Part shown: positions 25,172-36,973 of the stretch, piece by piece
Layout of the letters: every line of letters begins with the position of its first letter
Numbering within the stretch: the first letter of the stretch is position 1
Assembly (NCBI GenBank): GCA_026874595.1
Contig: CM049306.1
Span: 9,383,019-9,447,018, forward strand
Length of the DNA: 64,000 nt
Direction: 5' to 3'
DNA from: Sipunculus nudus
Taxonomy: Eukaryota; Annelida; Sipuncula; Golfingiida; Sipunculidae
The notes under the pieces: generated by a model
Database searches by the model: none
Told to the model about the DNA's origin: nothing
What the model saw: the letters and a program-made list of their open reading frames with translations, nothing else
Program-made: the position numbers and the translations under genes

Positions 25172-26228
25172 TGGGACGAGTGCCTGTGTCAGGGACCACT
25201 CCGTATATTTAATATCCTTGCGTTATATCCTATAATCAAGCTTTTACGTTCGACACGGATCTCTAATCCAAAATAAGTGTATTCATAAGGATGAGCTCTA
25301 CTTTGATACAATATTATGAATGACTAGATATGACAAGCCTTTAAAGGATGGTTGTCGGATTATATAATTAAAGTCTTCATGGATAATGAAAGCATATAAA
25401 CCCACCTACCCCATCGTATATATAATATATCCATACTCATCAAGATTATGTCATACAGCTGTATATATGTCCTTCCCCTGGTCCTTTCAGGTGTACATTT
25501 CATTCATACTTAATAGGCAATATACCAGATGAAGTACAGAGTATTCAAAATTAGATTAACATGACTACAAGGGGAAAAAGTAAAGACAGTTTTATAGAAC
25601 GTTAGATTCACTTTGATAAAGAGTATAAATGGAATATCTGACATTTCATTACAAATGAAAATCATTTTAAATCAAAATATGTAACAGCTTTCATGTGGAC
25701 GGTATTATCTGCATCAATCGATTTACATTTGGCCAGATGTAATAATACATAATATATTATTTCCTGCAGATTAAATGACTGAAAGGGAAAGAATAGAAAG
25801 TATATAAGGGAGAGTCACATTTTAGTGTTTATGTCCATGTATTTATTAACTGCTAGACAGTTTATTATTTTTATGTTTCCCTTGCTGTGGGTATATAGTT
25901 GTGTCGTGCGGAAATACAGACGAGACGCCTGCATTAAGCTAATAGAGGAACACGTGACAAGGGATCCTATCGTAAAATCTGTATAAATGATAGTCCATGT
26001 GAGAAAACCCGCTGCGGGAGCAGCCTGTTAATAATTCGGATGGCAGGCCGTTATGTATACGTCTGTACAAGTTCTCTTGGGTATATATTTTTCCGCAATT
26101 AATAATGCAGTTTAGGAGATGATTATGATTGCAGTGTTCACAAAAAAATATCCATGAACATACCACATCAATACGAAAATTAAGTTAATTGAGTTCTTCT
26201 TCAATTAAGGGTATATGTATATATATAG
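25172..26228. other. No gene recognised
   Basis: AT-rich sequence with one unsupported 75-codon minus-strand frame at 25939-26166. Confidence 0.6.
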
Positions 26229-26241
26229 TCTCTCTCTCTCG

Positions 26242-26282
<41 letters not shown>
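26229..26282. repeat. (CT)n microsatellite
   Basis: CT repeat with early GC and CC interruptions, preceded by TATATATA. Confidence 0.95.
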
Positions 26283-26287
<5 letters not shown>

Positions 26288-27096
26288 CCTACACAAATGT
26301 ATATACACACACACATATATATTTACTTTTGAAGAATATTAGAAAATTTATAGAACGAGAGTGAAAAGGGAATGAAAAGTCGGAGGGAAATAACCTTTGC
26401 GGAAAATCTATATATGTATAATATATATATGTAAAAACTATATATTTATATATAAAACTATTGCCATTTATCAGTCTAAGCCCTTTGCGTTTGAATTTGT
26501 TGTACCTTCCTGTTCTTCAGTCTCACTGTTTTATTGACCGAGTTTATAAAGACACAGACGGAAGTTCCATTTATTGTTGCCCTCGGATTTCTTTGATTGA
26601 GAGGACACCATTTATCAGGACGCTCTACTTGTAAATCCATGTACCCCGCCTTGGGAAGATGCATGCTTCATCCGTTCATAGGACCGACAGCGAAATCTCT
26701 TTATCTATATATAATCTTGTCATATAGTCCCGCACTGGTAGGCTGAAGGTGGGGGTCCTACCTGGCCCAAGCTGTAAAGACTAACAATGAAGCCAACTGC
26801 TCGGGTCATGTGTCAGAAAATATGACTTACGGCAGCAATCTATTGTCAAACCTGATCAACTGCATGCAAACCTTTATGTTCCTGAACGTGCGGTCTGCAT
26901 CGCTTTAGGTTCACATTTCTCGCCTGTGATTTTGATTATTGTTCGTTTCTTCCGCAGAAGGTATAGTCCTTTTGCTTTCTTCTTGTGCATTATGGTCCCC
27001 TGCTAAAGACGACTTCATGCTATATCAGGGAGTGTCTTTGAGGGACGTTAACATTTGTATTCCTGTCTGTATGCTACATCTTTCTTACCTCATTAG

Positions 27097-27208
27097 GGTG
27101 ATGGATGACTTTGGTATGGCCGCTGCAGTATCAGAGGAGACTACCCAACGACCAAACCTTGTGGCCGAGTCAATTGAGGGAGAGATTAATGAGCAAGACT
27201 TCCTTGTG
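27097..27208 (+). CDS. Candidate internal exon, unrecognised
   Basis: A pyrimidine-rich tract ending CTTACCTCATTAG forms a plausible splice acceptor before 27097, and GTAGGAGT at 27209 is a plausible donor. Between them the frame is open and encodes an acidic segment beginning VMDDFGMAAAVSEETTQR; without splicing the frame ends at the TGA at 27218-27220. Its composition is protein-like, but no domain is recognised and no partner exon was found nearby. It lies 545 bp from the minus-strand candidate at 27.75 kb, so the two would not belong to one transcript. Confidence 0.15.
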
Positions 27209-27421
27209 GTAGGAGTTTGAATTGCAAACAACAGCCCTCTTGTTCGTCTGACCTGAAATAATAAATAAGAGAAAGAGCATTTTTTTCTCATATAGCCCAT
27301 GGTACCTTGAAATGAAGGAATACAGCCCTACAACCAATATAGCATAGTCCATATATAGATGGGGATAAACGTCCGCATTGAACTAAAAATAAACTATAGA
27401 CAAAAGAAACCACTGTGTAAT

Positions 27422-27425
27422 ATAA

Positions 27426-27456
<31 letters not shown>

Positions 27457-27500
27457 AATTTATATAAGTACACATATATACATATACACACACATTATAT
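27422..27500. repeat. AT-rich simple repeat
   Basis: (ATAAAT)n passes into (TA)n (27438-27456) and then into CATATACACACACAC. Confidence 0.9.
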
Positions 27501-27752
27501 ATTTATATAACCGTACCGGCAGGATGAGAGTCATGCATTTAGATTCTGTGGGACCTGTCTTTGGTTGAGGTTTAAGTAAATAGCTTTTTTGTAAAGCTGA
27601 CTATTTCGAGGAAGGTGACCTTAGCATGAGCAGCGTTAAGCAGCTATAGGTATAAACAGTCGCTGTCAGCAATAGATCTCAGCTCTGACCCGTCTTAGAC
27701 TGAATACATCACAAGCCCGCCTAATCCGGCATCTTGACAATGACAGCAGCAT

Positions 27753-27956
27753 TCAGGTCGGTCCTATTTCCAGTTTGAAAGCTCCAACAGCCCCCGCTAT
27801 CAGCTGGTCAATAATCTTGATATAACCGTGGTCAGTAGCACCAGCTTGCAAAGTGTCCAGGAACTCTGACCGCTTCTTGGACGGGGCCCAAGGCGATGGA
27901 AGACCCGACATAATGGTTCTGAGCCTGCCAGCAGCGACTCCTAAACTGCTTGCAGC
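27753..27956 (-). CDS. Candidate small coding exon or short ORF, unrecognised
   Basis: The minus strand is open for 68 codons between two stops, with an ATG at 27909-27911 leaving 52 residues to the TGA at 27753-27755. The peptide begins MSGLPSPWAPSKKRSEF, contains a Leu/Ile/Ala-rich stretch (IIDQLIAGAVGAF), and has a mixed composition unlike the repeat-derived frames around it. The local DNA is also less AT-rich. A TTTAG precedes the open segment (on the minus strand) and could be a splice acceptor. I do not recognise a family. It may be an exon, a fragment of a mobile-element gene, or chance. Confidence 0.2.
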   Translation of the reverse strand, partial: AASSLGVAAGRLRTIMSGLPSPWAPSKKRSEFLDTLQAGATDHGYIKIIDQLIAGAVGAFKLEIGPT

Positions 27957-27959
27957 CTA

Positions 27960-30869
27960 AAGCAATCCTCTTCTAGCTTCATACAAGTGCAGTAAAGTAC
28001 GTTTGCCAAACTGAATTGAATGCTACGACTCTGGGAAATAAATAGCTAAAACCAGCCTTATTGTACTCTGCACCTCACTATACGGAGGGCAAGGCTTTGT
28101 ATCTGTACTCTCCAGAAAAGAATGTGTTCCATAAATGATCCCGGGCTCGCTCCAGAACCATTTATTTTCATACAGGTTTACGTAAGTTCAAACTAGAGAT
28201 ATAGCAAATGTAAGTTAATTATACGGATGTGATATATGAGCTGTAATGTTGAGAATGTTGAGAATATGTTTTGTGTGCAATGACATGTTCCTTCCTTTTT
28301 TTGCGGGATAATTTCGTGTCACGGAAATAGCATTGCTGTTAGAAAAAAATTAACTTGCCCAAATCGCACTCACAACAACAATACTGTACTACTACTACTA
28401 CTTGTAATATAGATATAATGATAGTTAAACCATGTTGTATTTTAATCTGACAGTTAAGTCTGGATGGTCCAATTGCATGGTCGAACTGTACCTTATCAGA
28501 TTATATTGGGAGGAGCATGTGGGTTCGAATGTCAGAGCTGAACGTGTCCTCACCGGACATTCTACACAATCTTAGAATAAATGGAAATTGAGCGAATCCT
28601 TCTCTTATTGGCCTACACAACCGGGGACAGTTGAAATTACGTCAATAGAGTTCTGGAAATTACGGTCTGTGGGACAAACAGAGCTGATTTCTTCGCGAAG
28701 ATTGAGTGGCGTACCAGTGAGTTTAAATCACATTGATCATGTAATCTGGGAGGAAGATGCCAAACTGAAGAGAGGCCATAAAACGAACCCCCGCTTTATT
28801 AGGCGTGGCAAGGTTATGAACATGAAAAATAGAGGCATTTACCTCTAAAATAACAAAGAAGTAAAGAAGTTTTTTAAGGACTTATGATTTGTAAAACCCA
28901 TGCATATACATTACACCATGCATGTGTTTACCGCTCTCTATAACCTCATGCACTTTATATTGCCCCGGACAAATGAACCCTTACATTCCGTATATAAGGT
29001 ATTCTTCCTGCGTACGGTCACTAAAGATTGATCATCGTATACTTAACCCCCGCACAAGGCTACACCAATCACGGCGAAGAGAAATGCCACCAGCAGCTCA
29101 CTTACGTCAGGTCTCTTCCCGTATAGGTCCCGGGCAGGAAGTCCTTGTCAAAAGAAACCCCGGTACAGCCTTTGAGGCATTGGATACTTCAGCCATGCTC
29201 TTCATGAGATGCGCAAGAAAATAAACTTAGCCCTTGACTGGAAGGAGCATTGATTCCTCGTACAGTTGAAGGGATAAGCCTGTGGCTTTTCTACGTCAGT
29301 CTTGAAAAAGTGAACAAAATCGTTTTTCTTTTTTTTGTTATTTTTCTGCTTATTATTTGAAATTTATGTTTTATCTGAGTGAATTACACCTACGTTAAGG
29401 ATGCTGCATAAGAGGGTGGTCTTTCACCCAGCCTGACCGTAACTTACTTACTATTGAATTCGCCAATACTTATAAATCTGCTGGTGTATCTATCAAGGTC
29501 ATTTATTGTAAGATTTATTGAATAAATTATTTTTATAATGGCACATGTACCCTCTATTTTACCAGGATATTTTTTTTTCGATCGAGCTGAACAACAACAT
29601 TCTTGCTTGTTTTGTTTTTAATGTGAAAAAGCTAAGCGGTTTACGTAGTATTTTTTTTTCAGCAAACGCATAAGCAATGTTTCGGTTTCCTATACATACA
29701 GTCCTTTATCATTGTGAGCAAATACTGAGCTTATGCAGATCGAGATTAATATGCTGAAAAAAAATTGTTTCTGATCATTATTGCTGTGTAACAGTAGATT
29801 GATGTAAAGATCAATAAACTGATTCAAGTCTTTCATCTTAGTGGAGCAGTTATTTTTAAAAGCCCATGCAAAACATAAGCGTATCAATTATGGAACCTTC
29901 CAACGACTACTGGAGCGATGCGAGGTAACAAGCACCAATTACTACAAACAGGCGTCCGATTGACAAGTGCTTTGGAGTTTACGGTGAAATTTTGCCAGAT
30001 TTTTATATAAATTAGCGGAGTCCTTCTGTTCCGGAGATACACGGGTTTGTCATTTAACCGAGGAGGACTAGAACGATTTCTTTCTCCAGACTGATGGACC
30101 AGTCCTCGTAAGCCCAGGCGCCACTTGCCACTACAACGAATAAAGCTTAATTTGGAAGCGGTTTTCTTCCGGAATAAAAATGCATTTGAATTGCCTTTGA
30201 TGAACTCTAGGGATAGGTTGGGTAGGTAAAATTTGATGGTTACAACTGCCACAGTAACGCTTGAACTTAACCATACACAGACCTGGTTGTCACATGCAGG
30301 CATATTTACTGGCCATTGGAAGTAAAAAGCTCCACACGCGCCAATAACTCGCTACTTCACGGACTAATCTCACTCAGTATCGATCTGAACGCTTTGTGAG
30401 AGACCCGACCGCCAAATTGAATAGTCTGTCAGTATTTCCTCTGGGAAGTCCACCAAACTTAGGGCCTTCTTTGCTGGATTCAGGATCGGTCCCAGGTGGA
30501 TTTCTTTTACATTTTCCGTCAGTCGCCCTCTACTCTAGACTCGACATCAATATCCCAGGTGTCAATTTTCTTTACAAAGTTCTGACTAGGAAATGGTGTA
30601 AATGTTATTGACAAAAAGCACATCTGACTGAATGGCCTGTCCATGCAAATGAGTTGATCTGGCTGGTGTAACCACTATAACAGGCCTCAGTCTTAACTCT
30701 AGCATGAACTCGGATTGCAGAATTCATCCATTTTTATTCCTTATTGACTAAATCAAAGCATATAATCAAGTTTGGACATGAGGATGGCAAAATAATAGCA
30801 GATACACAAAAATAACCGAATACATATATATACACTTACAGACCCACACACAACACCATGCTGAGTGAT
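27960..30869. other. No gene recognised
   Basis: The minus-strand 139-codon frame 29884-30303 and the plus-strand frames at 28588, 28922 and 30396 give no recognisable domain. A short (CTA)n run is at 28386-28400. GGGTTCGAATG at 28513 resembles a tRNA B box, but no convincing A box precedes it. Confidence 0.5.
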
Positions 30870-30908
30870 TATATATATATATATATATTGTTTGTGTGTG
30901 TGTGTGTG
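30870..30908. repeat. (TA)n then (TG)n microsatellite
   Basis: 20 bp of TA repeat followed by TG repeat. Confidence 0.94.
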
Positions 30909-31679
30909 CCTGTGTGTATACTTATGTATATACAATCTACATGCAGTCGAACGGCCATTCCTTGGCATTTTATTTTTGTTTTCATATTTGTTCATTTTTT
31001 ATACATGCATTAAAATATCTTAATTGAAGTGTCCATATACCGTTTTAGAAGTGTATGTGGATATATATGGTCGTGTTAAATATCAGGAGTTAAATGAATC
31101 AAGACCATATCAGCCAATAACCATCAAAAATGCAAAGCAAAAGACACAAATCATCTGCATGATCATCCATGGCATGAGATTTCCCTCTGTATATATTATA
31201 TTAGAACAATTCTCTAATTCTCACCGAAACAAGGTGATTCAAATGTAAACCTATATATCTAGTCAATTCTTCAAAGTAGCAGTGATTACGCATGCATTGC
31301 ATGCGTATCATATTCTCAAGCATATCATGCATAATACATATCATGCATGGAGTATCATTTATATAGCTATTTAATCCCATATATTTAGGCATAATGCATT
31401 GATGGTATTTTATATTTTGCGATGTTTTACGGTCCCCTGTTGGACTTCTAACATGTACAAAAATCCCCTTCATGTTATTTATATTAAATTACTGACCATG
31501 ACCGGGAAGCGTATATATATATAAATTCCATGTTATTGTTCAACACGTGATACTGAAGTAGTTAATATTTAAGTCGAAAACGCTCTTCTATACAGAGGTT
31601 GGATATATACAAAATAGCATATATATAGTGCGCATGCGCATTACAAAAAAGAAAGGGATAGTTAAAATACGCCAGGCTG
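30909..31679. other. No gene recognised
   Basis: Between 31290 and 31350 GCATGC, ATGCAT and ATCATGCAT motifs cluster, giving many small overlapping palindromes. No coding support. Confidence 0.5.
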
Positions 31680-32460
31680 AATTTGTCAAAAAAAAAATTT
31701 TTAAGAGCTTTTTTAAAATGTGGGTCCTATGACCTAGACCCTTAAACTTGTGACCAACTTACTATCCTTGAACCTACCCCATGTTCATAACAATCCTTTG
31801 TGACCTTAAGTTCGCATCTGACCAGGTAACCTCAAAATCTACAGATTTCTTCCACGTTGGGTAATAAAGCCATATGTGAAAGGTAAACAGGTTGGAGATT
31901 AAAATCTTCATTTACAGTGCATCCAAAATTTTTTTTTAAGACCTTCACATTTGACCTCGTGACCCCGAGGTCGAAATTATTCTTAATTTAGTGGTGGGCC
32001 ATTAGTAAAGCTTTTTTTTTAAAGTTTGAATCCAATCTGTCTATCTAAACCACATGAGGCTTATGTGGAAGATGTCAGGTTTGTGATGAAAGGTTTGCAA
32101 CCAAAATCCTTTGAATGAAGTGGGTTCTGTGACCTTGATCTTTGATCTCATAAAACAAGATCAATAGGGTTCTTTATTTAGTGGTGGGTCATATATATGT
32201 CATGTTTGGAGTTATCATCTATGAACAAATTTGTTGACAGATGGCCTCTATGAACTTGAGCTTTGACCTTGTGACCTTCCTTTTTGGCAGGTCAGTTATA
32301 TGCGCAAGATGGAAGGTCTGGTATGAAAAGTTTGGCTTAAAATCTTTTTAAATAAGTGCGATGTGACATTGACCTTTGACCTGACGATCCCAAAATCAAT
32401 ACGATTCTTGCTTTATATAAGTGAAGTTTAAAATCTAATTGTCGGTCAAACTGGAAATCC
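31680..32460 (+). repeat. Degenerate AGGTCA-rich repeat array
   Basis: Imperfect repeats share GTGACCTTGACCTTTGACC-like cores near 31727, 31944, 32127, 32249 and 32357, often followed by CAAAATCAATAGGRTTCTT and AGTGGTGGGYCAT. Spacing is irregular (217, 183, 122 and 108 bp), so units are broken or partly deleted. TGACCTTTGACCT (32370-32382) is a perfect direct repeat of the AGGTCA half-site with one base between, and 32264-32277 is a perfect one with two bases between. The array joins directly onto the element copy at 32460, so the two may be one composite repeat. Confidence 0.65.
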
Positions 32461-32733
32461 AGGCAAAGATTCATGGCAATCCATGCATCGATTATCAAGA
32501 TACTAGAGGTTTTGTATCAAATTTTTAATTATTCTGGGGTACTTTCAAGCCCCTTAGCTCGGAGTATATATAGGTCGCAGTGACCTAATTTCAGGGTTGC
32601 GAGGAGACTTCTTATTGACCTCTCTGGATATTCACTTGAAAGCTTCTAAGGTCAGCGGTTACGATTTGTGCTTTGCTAAAGGACAAAGCACCATTCCTAT
32701 ACCCCAGTTGACTTTTTGTCAGCTGAGCTAAAA

Positions 32734-32735
<2 letters not shown>
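32460..32735 (+). repeat. Third copy of the same family, single unit with right end
   Basis: TTTTGTATCAAATTTTTAAT, TTCTGGGGTACTTTCAAGCC, a CCTAATTTCAGG segment, CAGCGGTTACGATTTGTG and the terminal GTCAGCTGAGCTA (32718-32730) follow the same order as in one unit of the 44.3-45.9 kb element. The (TA)n tract at 32736 starts a few bases after the terminus. Confidence 0.7.
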
Positions 32736-32786
<51 letters not shown>

Positions 32787-32836
32787 TTATATATATATAT
32801 ATATATTGATTTATTTATTATATATATATATATATA
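32736..32836. repeat. Interrupted (TA)n tract
   Basis: About 100 bp of TA repeat with CA, TT and TTGATTTATTTAT interruptions, starting next to the terminus of the internally tandem element copy. Confidence 0.95.
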
Positions 32837-34540
32837 CAAATGAAGAATCATATTTTGTCAGATATTTTTACTACTTCGTAGACAAAATTTGATTCTTCTT
32901 TTTGTATAATTGTAAAGCCCTGATGTCATACCATAGAGCACTCTATATATATATATATGCTGAAGATAAGGCAGTTATATACAAGTTTGATATATATACC
33001 ATGCATGTGCCCTCATTCTGAGTCATGTGGGTGTTATTTATGAGAAAAGCTTGATATAAATAGGCTTCATGCATCGATTCAATTATTTCAATGATTCCGT
33101 CTATGTATATTGCCAAGCAGGATCCACTACAGGAATAACGTGTGTATATAGTGTTATTGTTTCTGTTGACATTAATGAAACGTTCGGATGACTTTACAGG
33201 GACTGAAATTTATAGATACCAAACATGTTCTGAATACAGAATACATCTCCTATTCAAAAGGCGGAACAGATGAGAGACAGGGGTTATTATAATCAGCACA
33301 CACCACGGATGTAGGGTGAATGGCTGTCACCGAGTTGATGAGAATTCTGTTATATTTCGTCAGTTAGCCAAAGAGGATCGAAGAGCCCTTGAAGTTCAAG
33401 ACAGCATGGACGTTTATTGAAGGATACAATTAAGGCATATACAAGCTAATCCAGGGGAAACACCAATACACAGTAACTCTCTGTAGACTTGGCTGTGCTG
33501 AATTCGATTGTTCAAGCGTGTTTGAAGTCCTCTAAGCTTTTCTATCTTGTCGTGCATCGTTCCGTCTCGGGGGAAGGTACAAATTGTCCCAAACACAATA
33601 CTCACCGACAAAGAGGCGATCTACACCTAATCATTTCAATGCTTAAAGGGAAGATTGCAAACCTCAAAGGCTTCACAAATTATCGTCGATTTACAGAAAG
33701 ACGTCTGATACACGGCCCGAGGCCCAAATGTCTACTGGCCACCAGATTTGATTATCCGCGACAAAGGTTTGCATCCACTGGGCTTTTTCTCGAAATAAAG
33801 TGTAAATATGGCATGGTTATCGTAAAGTAACACCGTTGGCGCCGCGTTAGAAACTTCCCCGCCAATACTTCCCCTTTTATGAAACATGACGGCTAAATCA
33901 AATTGTATTTTCAAGTGCTTTATGGTATCTTTCATGCTTATATTGACTCAAATAACTTAAAATAAGACGTTATCCTCCGGGAGCGCTTCAGACGACCGTA
34001 ATACTGATATCCTTTGAAGCAGGGTTGTGGATTATGGATTTTTTGTACAGTCATTTCCTCTGTCAGCTTTATTATATTAACGGCACGGTCTGCTGAACCG
34101 ACGTCCACTTGAGGACTTGATACGGCCAGAGGCGGCCCCAAAGCAATTTCAAAAGAGCTATAGGACTATCATCTGCAGTCGTTGTCCCAAAATGAAATTG
34201 GTTTGTGCCGAAAAAACTTCATCAGTGTTATGTCTATAGTGGATGTTTATATTACTGAATGCATTATATATGCCCTAAGTGGCCATAACTATATAAAACT
34301 TTTTATGTTTATTTTTTTCTGCCCACTGCATCGTAAACCCTGTCTATTTTGTCTCAATTTTCGGATGTAGCATTCGGCAGAGCAAAATATATTCAGTCAT
34401 TTTATACTTGCGGTGAGATGAAAAGGTCTTTCCAGATATTTCGACATATTTTACTGTGTAACAACATAGAGTATCAGGTTTATCGTGTTTTTACGGCGTT
34501 GACAGTTGCGTTGACATTACACTCGTATATCAACAAAACC
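32837..34540. other. No gene recognised
   Basis: The 113-codon frame at 33489-33830 and two minus-strand frames of 67 codons (33732-33935 and 33938-34141) overlap or abut but show no domain. Confidence 0.5.
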
Positions 34541-35500
34541 TTTATAGCTCAGCTGACTGAGCAATAGCGATCACCCTTTGTCCGTCCGGCCGTTAAGAGC
34601 TTAAAAATCGAACCGTTAGACCTTCAACAGAGGTCCTAAGGCAAATCTCCTTGGAAACCTGAAATCAAGTCATGGTGACCTATATTCTGTGAATTACGAG
34701 CCACACACATGACTTAGAGCACCCAGAAGGTAAGACAGGGTACACATTTTAACTATTGGACGCTTCATACTTACAGGAGCGGGGGATCAGGTCTCGTTGG
34801 AAACCTGCAGGTAGAGTTAATTTGCCTATATTCTACAATTGATGGGGGAAACATAATTGGAGCAGAGGGAAAGTCAGTTGAGCACAAATGGTAACCGTTA
34901 GACCTAGAATATTCTTACATATTATTTAGGGAGGTCCTGCCAATATCTCCTTGAAAACCTGAAATAAGGCCATGTTGACCTATATTCCTCGAGCTAAAAA
35001 AATTGAGCCCGAGACAGTATTCAATATTAAACGTAGGATATAGATCCTTCTTACAAAAAATATGTAAGGTTTTCTTACATTGTAAAACCTCCTTGGAAAC
35101 CTGAAATAAGATTACTGTGACCTATATTTATAGAGTTTTCAGGGGGGGGGGGGGGGCATGATCTGAGCACACTGACAGTCAGATAGGCACAACTCACAGG
35201 GGAAGGATCTTCTAATGTATCATTTTAAGATGTCCTCTGCATTCCCCTTAGAAACCAGAAATTCGGTCGGCGTGTAAGATTATGATTTGAGCTCATCGCC
35301 AGACGGACACAGATCGCTACAATATGACCTAGAAACCTCTTACTTAGCATTGAGGATGCTCCTGGGAAAATCTTCTTGGAAACCGGAAATCAGGCCATTG
35401 TTACCTATTCTCTGAAAGTTATGGCTCCCACTCTGTAAGGTTCCTTACAAAATGTTTTGCATTAGATCATACATCAATAATTGTACCCCCAGACAAAGTC
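34541..35500 (-). repeat. Second copy of the internally tandem element, inverted
   Basis: The left edge TAGCTCAGCTGAC (34545-34557) followed by AGCGATCACCCTTTGTCCG is the reverse complement of the right end of the 44.3-45.9 kb element. Inside, a core around CTCCTTGGAAACCTGAAAT recurs at about 34648, 34949, 35089 and 35376, with weaker versions near 34792 and 35252, each followed by a variant of GACCTATATTCT. The reverse complement of this core is the CAGGTTTCCAAGGAGA motif of the other copy. Units are shorter and more diverged here. A 15-base G run lies at 35142-35156. The right boundary is unclear. Confidence 0.65.
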
Positions 35501-35559
35501 GGGTGATAGTATGGTTTTATGTCGGTCCCGCCGCCGAAGATAAATCTTGTTTATGAGAT

Positions 35560-36205
35560 AACTAAAAAGAATTGTTTCCCGATCTTTATTAAACTTTACA
35601 TGTGCATATAGATATGGGTGAGAGGACGAATTTATTTAAAATCGGGTCATTACCTTTACTATGAGAGTGACTTTGACCTTGAATAGGTTCATTTTTGGGG
35701 GAAATCACACAATTCTTAATCTTGCTAAATCATAGAATGATCCATAATCAAGTTGACTGAAGATTTTGGATGGTGTTCTCATGTCCCGGAAACTGGTGGC
35801 GCCACCTATTATCCTTTTCTTGTTTTCCCGCCTTTTAATAAATACCCCCATCATTGCCACTTGACAGTACTGTGAGCTATAAGTCTAAAAATATGGGACA
35901 GATTTATTTCTTATTATGCATATTCATCGATATGGGTTTTGGGATGATGTTTGTATAAATTGGGGTCATGACCTTTCCGATGAGACCTATATGAAAACAT
36001 TCGGTGAAAATCACACAAAATCATAAAAAAATCTCAATAAAGGATGCATGGATTGGTAAAAAAATCATCTTGCCCTAAGAACATGGATGGCTTTATTTTC
36101 TGCGGAAGACAGGTGGCGCCACCTTTTGTCCATTTCTTGTTTTAACGTCTTTTAATACCCCCATACATCATTGCCACTTGACAGCACTGTTAGCATTATA
36201 AGTCC
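35560..36205 (+). repeat. Tandem pair of about 317-bp units
   Basis: Two imperfect copies run head to tail. Shared landmarks, in order, are a GATATGGGT segment, a GTCATKACCTTT segment, AAATCACACAA, CTGGTGGCGCCACCT or CAGGTGGCGCCACCT (35795 and 36112, 317 bp apart), TTCTTGTTTT, and a TCATTGCCACTTGACAG segment. The 12-base palindrome GGTGGCGCCACC is also the landmark of the repeat at 44.3-45.9 kb, so the families may be related. Confidence 0.75.
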
Positions 36206-36690
36206 AAAACTAATTAATAAAAGGATTAATTGTCTGGGGATTCTATGGCACCTGCGGTGCCAATAATTGTCTACAGACATGCCAGTTTCACCGCTCAGGC
36301 AATAACTAGGGTTTTTACGCCGCAGTTTTGCCTCTTCGGGTACCCCTCTATTTGCACTGAGGTCGCCACAACTGTCACTCCAGCCAGCCACGTCCGGCCC
36401 GCCCTCGCTGACAGTCTACCACCGGCGACTCCCCCAGGTGTTCCCGGGAGCCTGAGCCTAGCAACCTTCCAGTAATGTCCGAGCGCCACCGATTACCCTG
36501 GACTACCCGTCCTGAGCCTTGTCCCTTTCGACCAGGTACAGTTTTCTTTCGATCGGAGCCTTCTCGGGAGCCTTCTCTGGTGCATGTGGCATCATGCTTT
36601 TAAGGCTTGTCCCTGCTGGTCCTAACCAGACCCCCGTTTTTTACGTCTTGGAGCCTTGTCCCTGATCCTTTCGGGATCCCCAAGAATTGT
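36206..36690. other. GC-rich stretch, unrecognised
   Basis: Clearly richer in G and C than its surroundings. GGAGCCTT motifs recur at 36555-36660. Overlapping 60-80-codon frames are open on both strands (Pro/Ala/Thr-rich on the plus strand). It may be a decayed mobile-element fragment, and the TRIM inserted at its right edge. Confidence 0.4.
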
Positions 36691-36694
36691 CTAG

Positions 36695-36854
36695 TCTTAC
36701 GAAGACAAATAAATGAGGGGAAAATCCTGGGCCGCTCCGGGAGTCGAACCTAGGTCGGTGGCGCACAAGTCCGGCGTACCAACCGCTTCGCTAGCAAAGC
36801 AAGCTTCACTAGCGAGAGAGACAGTTCGGTCCGCTTTTATGTCACCCCGTAACA
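36695..36854 (-). repeat. 3' LTR of the TRIM
   Basis: This 160-bp LTR shares the same A box (36783-36793) and has a perfect B-box consensus GGTTCGACTCC (36740-36750). Its outer end reads CGTAAGA instead of CGTAACA, so the terminal inverted repeat has decayed by one base. Relative to the 5' LTR it has a 4-base GA insertion and lacks a 4-base TA stretch near the TATA-like site, so the equal lengths are partly coincidental. Confidence 0.85.
36740..36793 (-). promoter_or_regulatory. tRNA-like Pol III promoter boxes inside the LTR
   Basis: Read on the minus strand, TAGCGAAGCGG fits the tRNA A-box consensus and is followed by GTTGGTA, resembling a D loop. GGTTCGACTCC fits the B-box consensus exactly. 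The starts of the two boxes are 43 nt apart, close to the roughly 44 nt of a simple tRNA. The T arm can nearly fold, but the seven bases upstream of the A box do not pair with those after the B box, so no acceptor stem exists. It is therefore tRNA-derived or tRNA-like, not a tRNA gene. Transcription by Pol III is inferred from the boxes only. Confidence 0.6.
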
Positions 36855-36868
36855 CACCCCCTCTTAAG
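36855..36868 (-). other. polypurine tract of the TRIM
   Basis: On the minus strand CTTAAGAGGGGGTG runs directly into the first TG of the 3' LTR. A purine tract at this place primes plus-strand DNA synthesis in LTR retroelements. Confidence 0.7.
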
Positions 36869-36953
36869 ACCGTTCTGCTATCAGAACAAGACTAATTATC
36901 CCAGGAGTCACACTTTGGTGAGCTTATTCCCTGGGCCACAAAGTTAACCGTCA

Positions 36954-36970
36954 CGTTATACGAGCCCCCA
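36954..36970 (-). other. primer-binding site of the TRIM, partial match to tRNA-Pro
   Basis: Minus strand TGGGGGCTCGT followed by ATAACG, three bases from the LTR edge. The first 11 bases match the classical proline-tRNA primer site, and the remaining bases diverge. The related LTR copy at 59179 keeps the full 18-base match. Confidence 0.65.
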
Positions 36971-36973
36971 TTT

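Noticed and set aside
28440-28560. tRNA-derived SINE
   Set aside because: Only a B-box-like GGGTTCGAATG is convincing. No good A box at the right distance and no repeated tail were seen.
29884-30303. 139-codon minus-strand frame as a gene
   Set aside because: No recognised motif or splice context.
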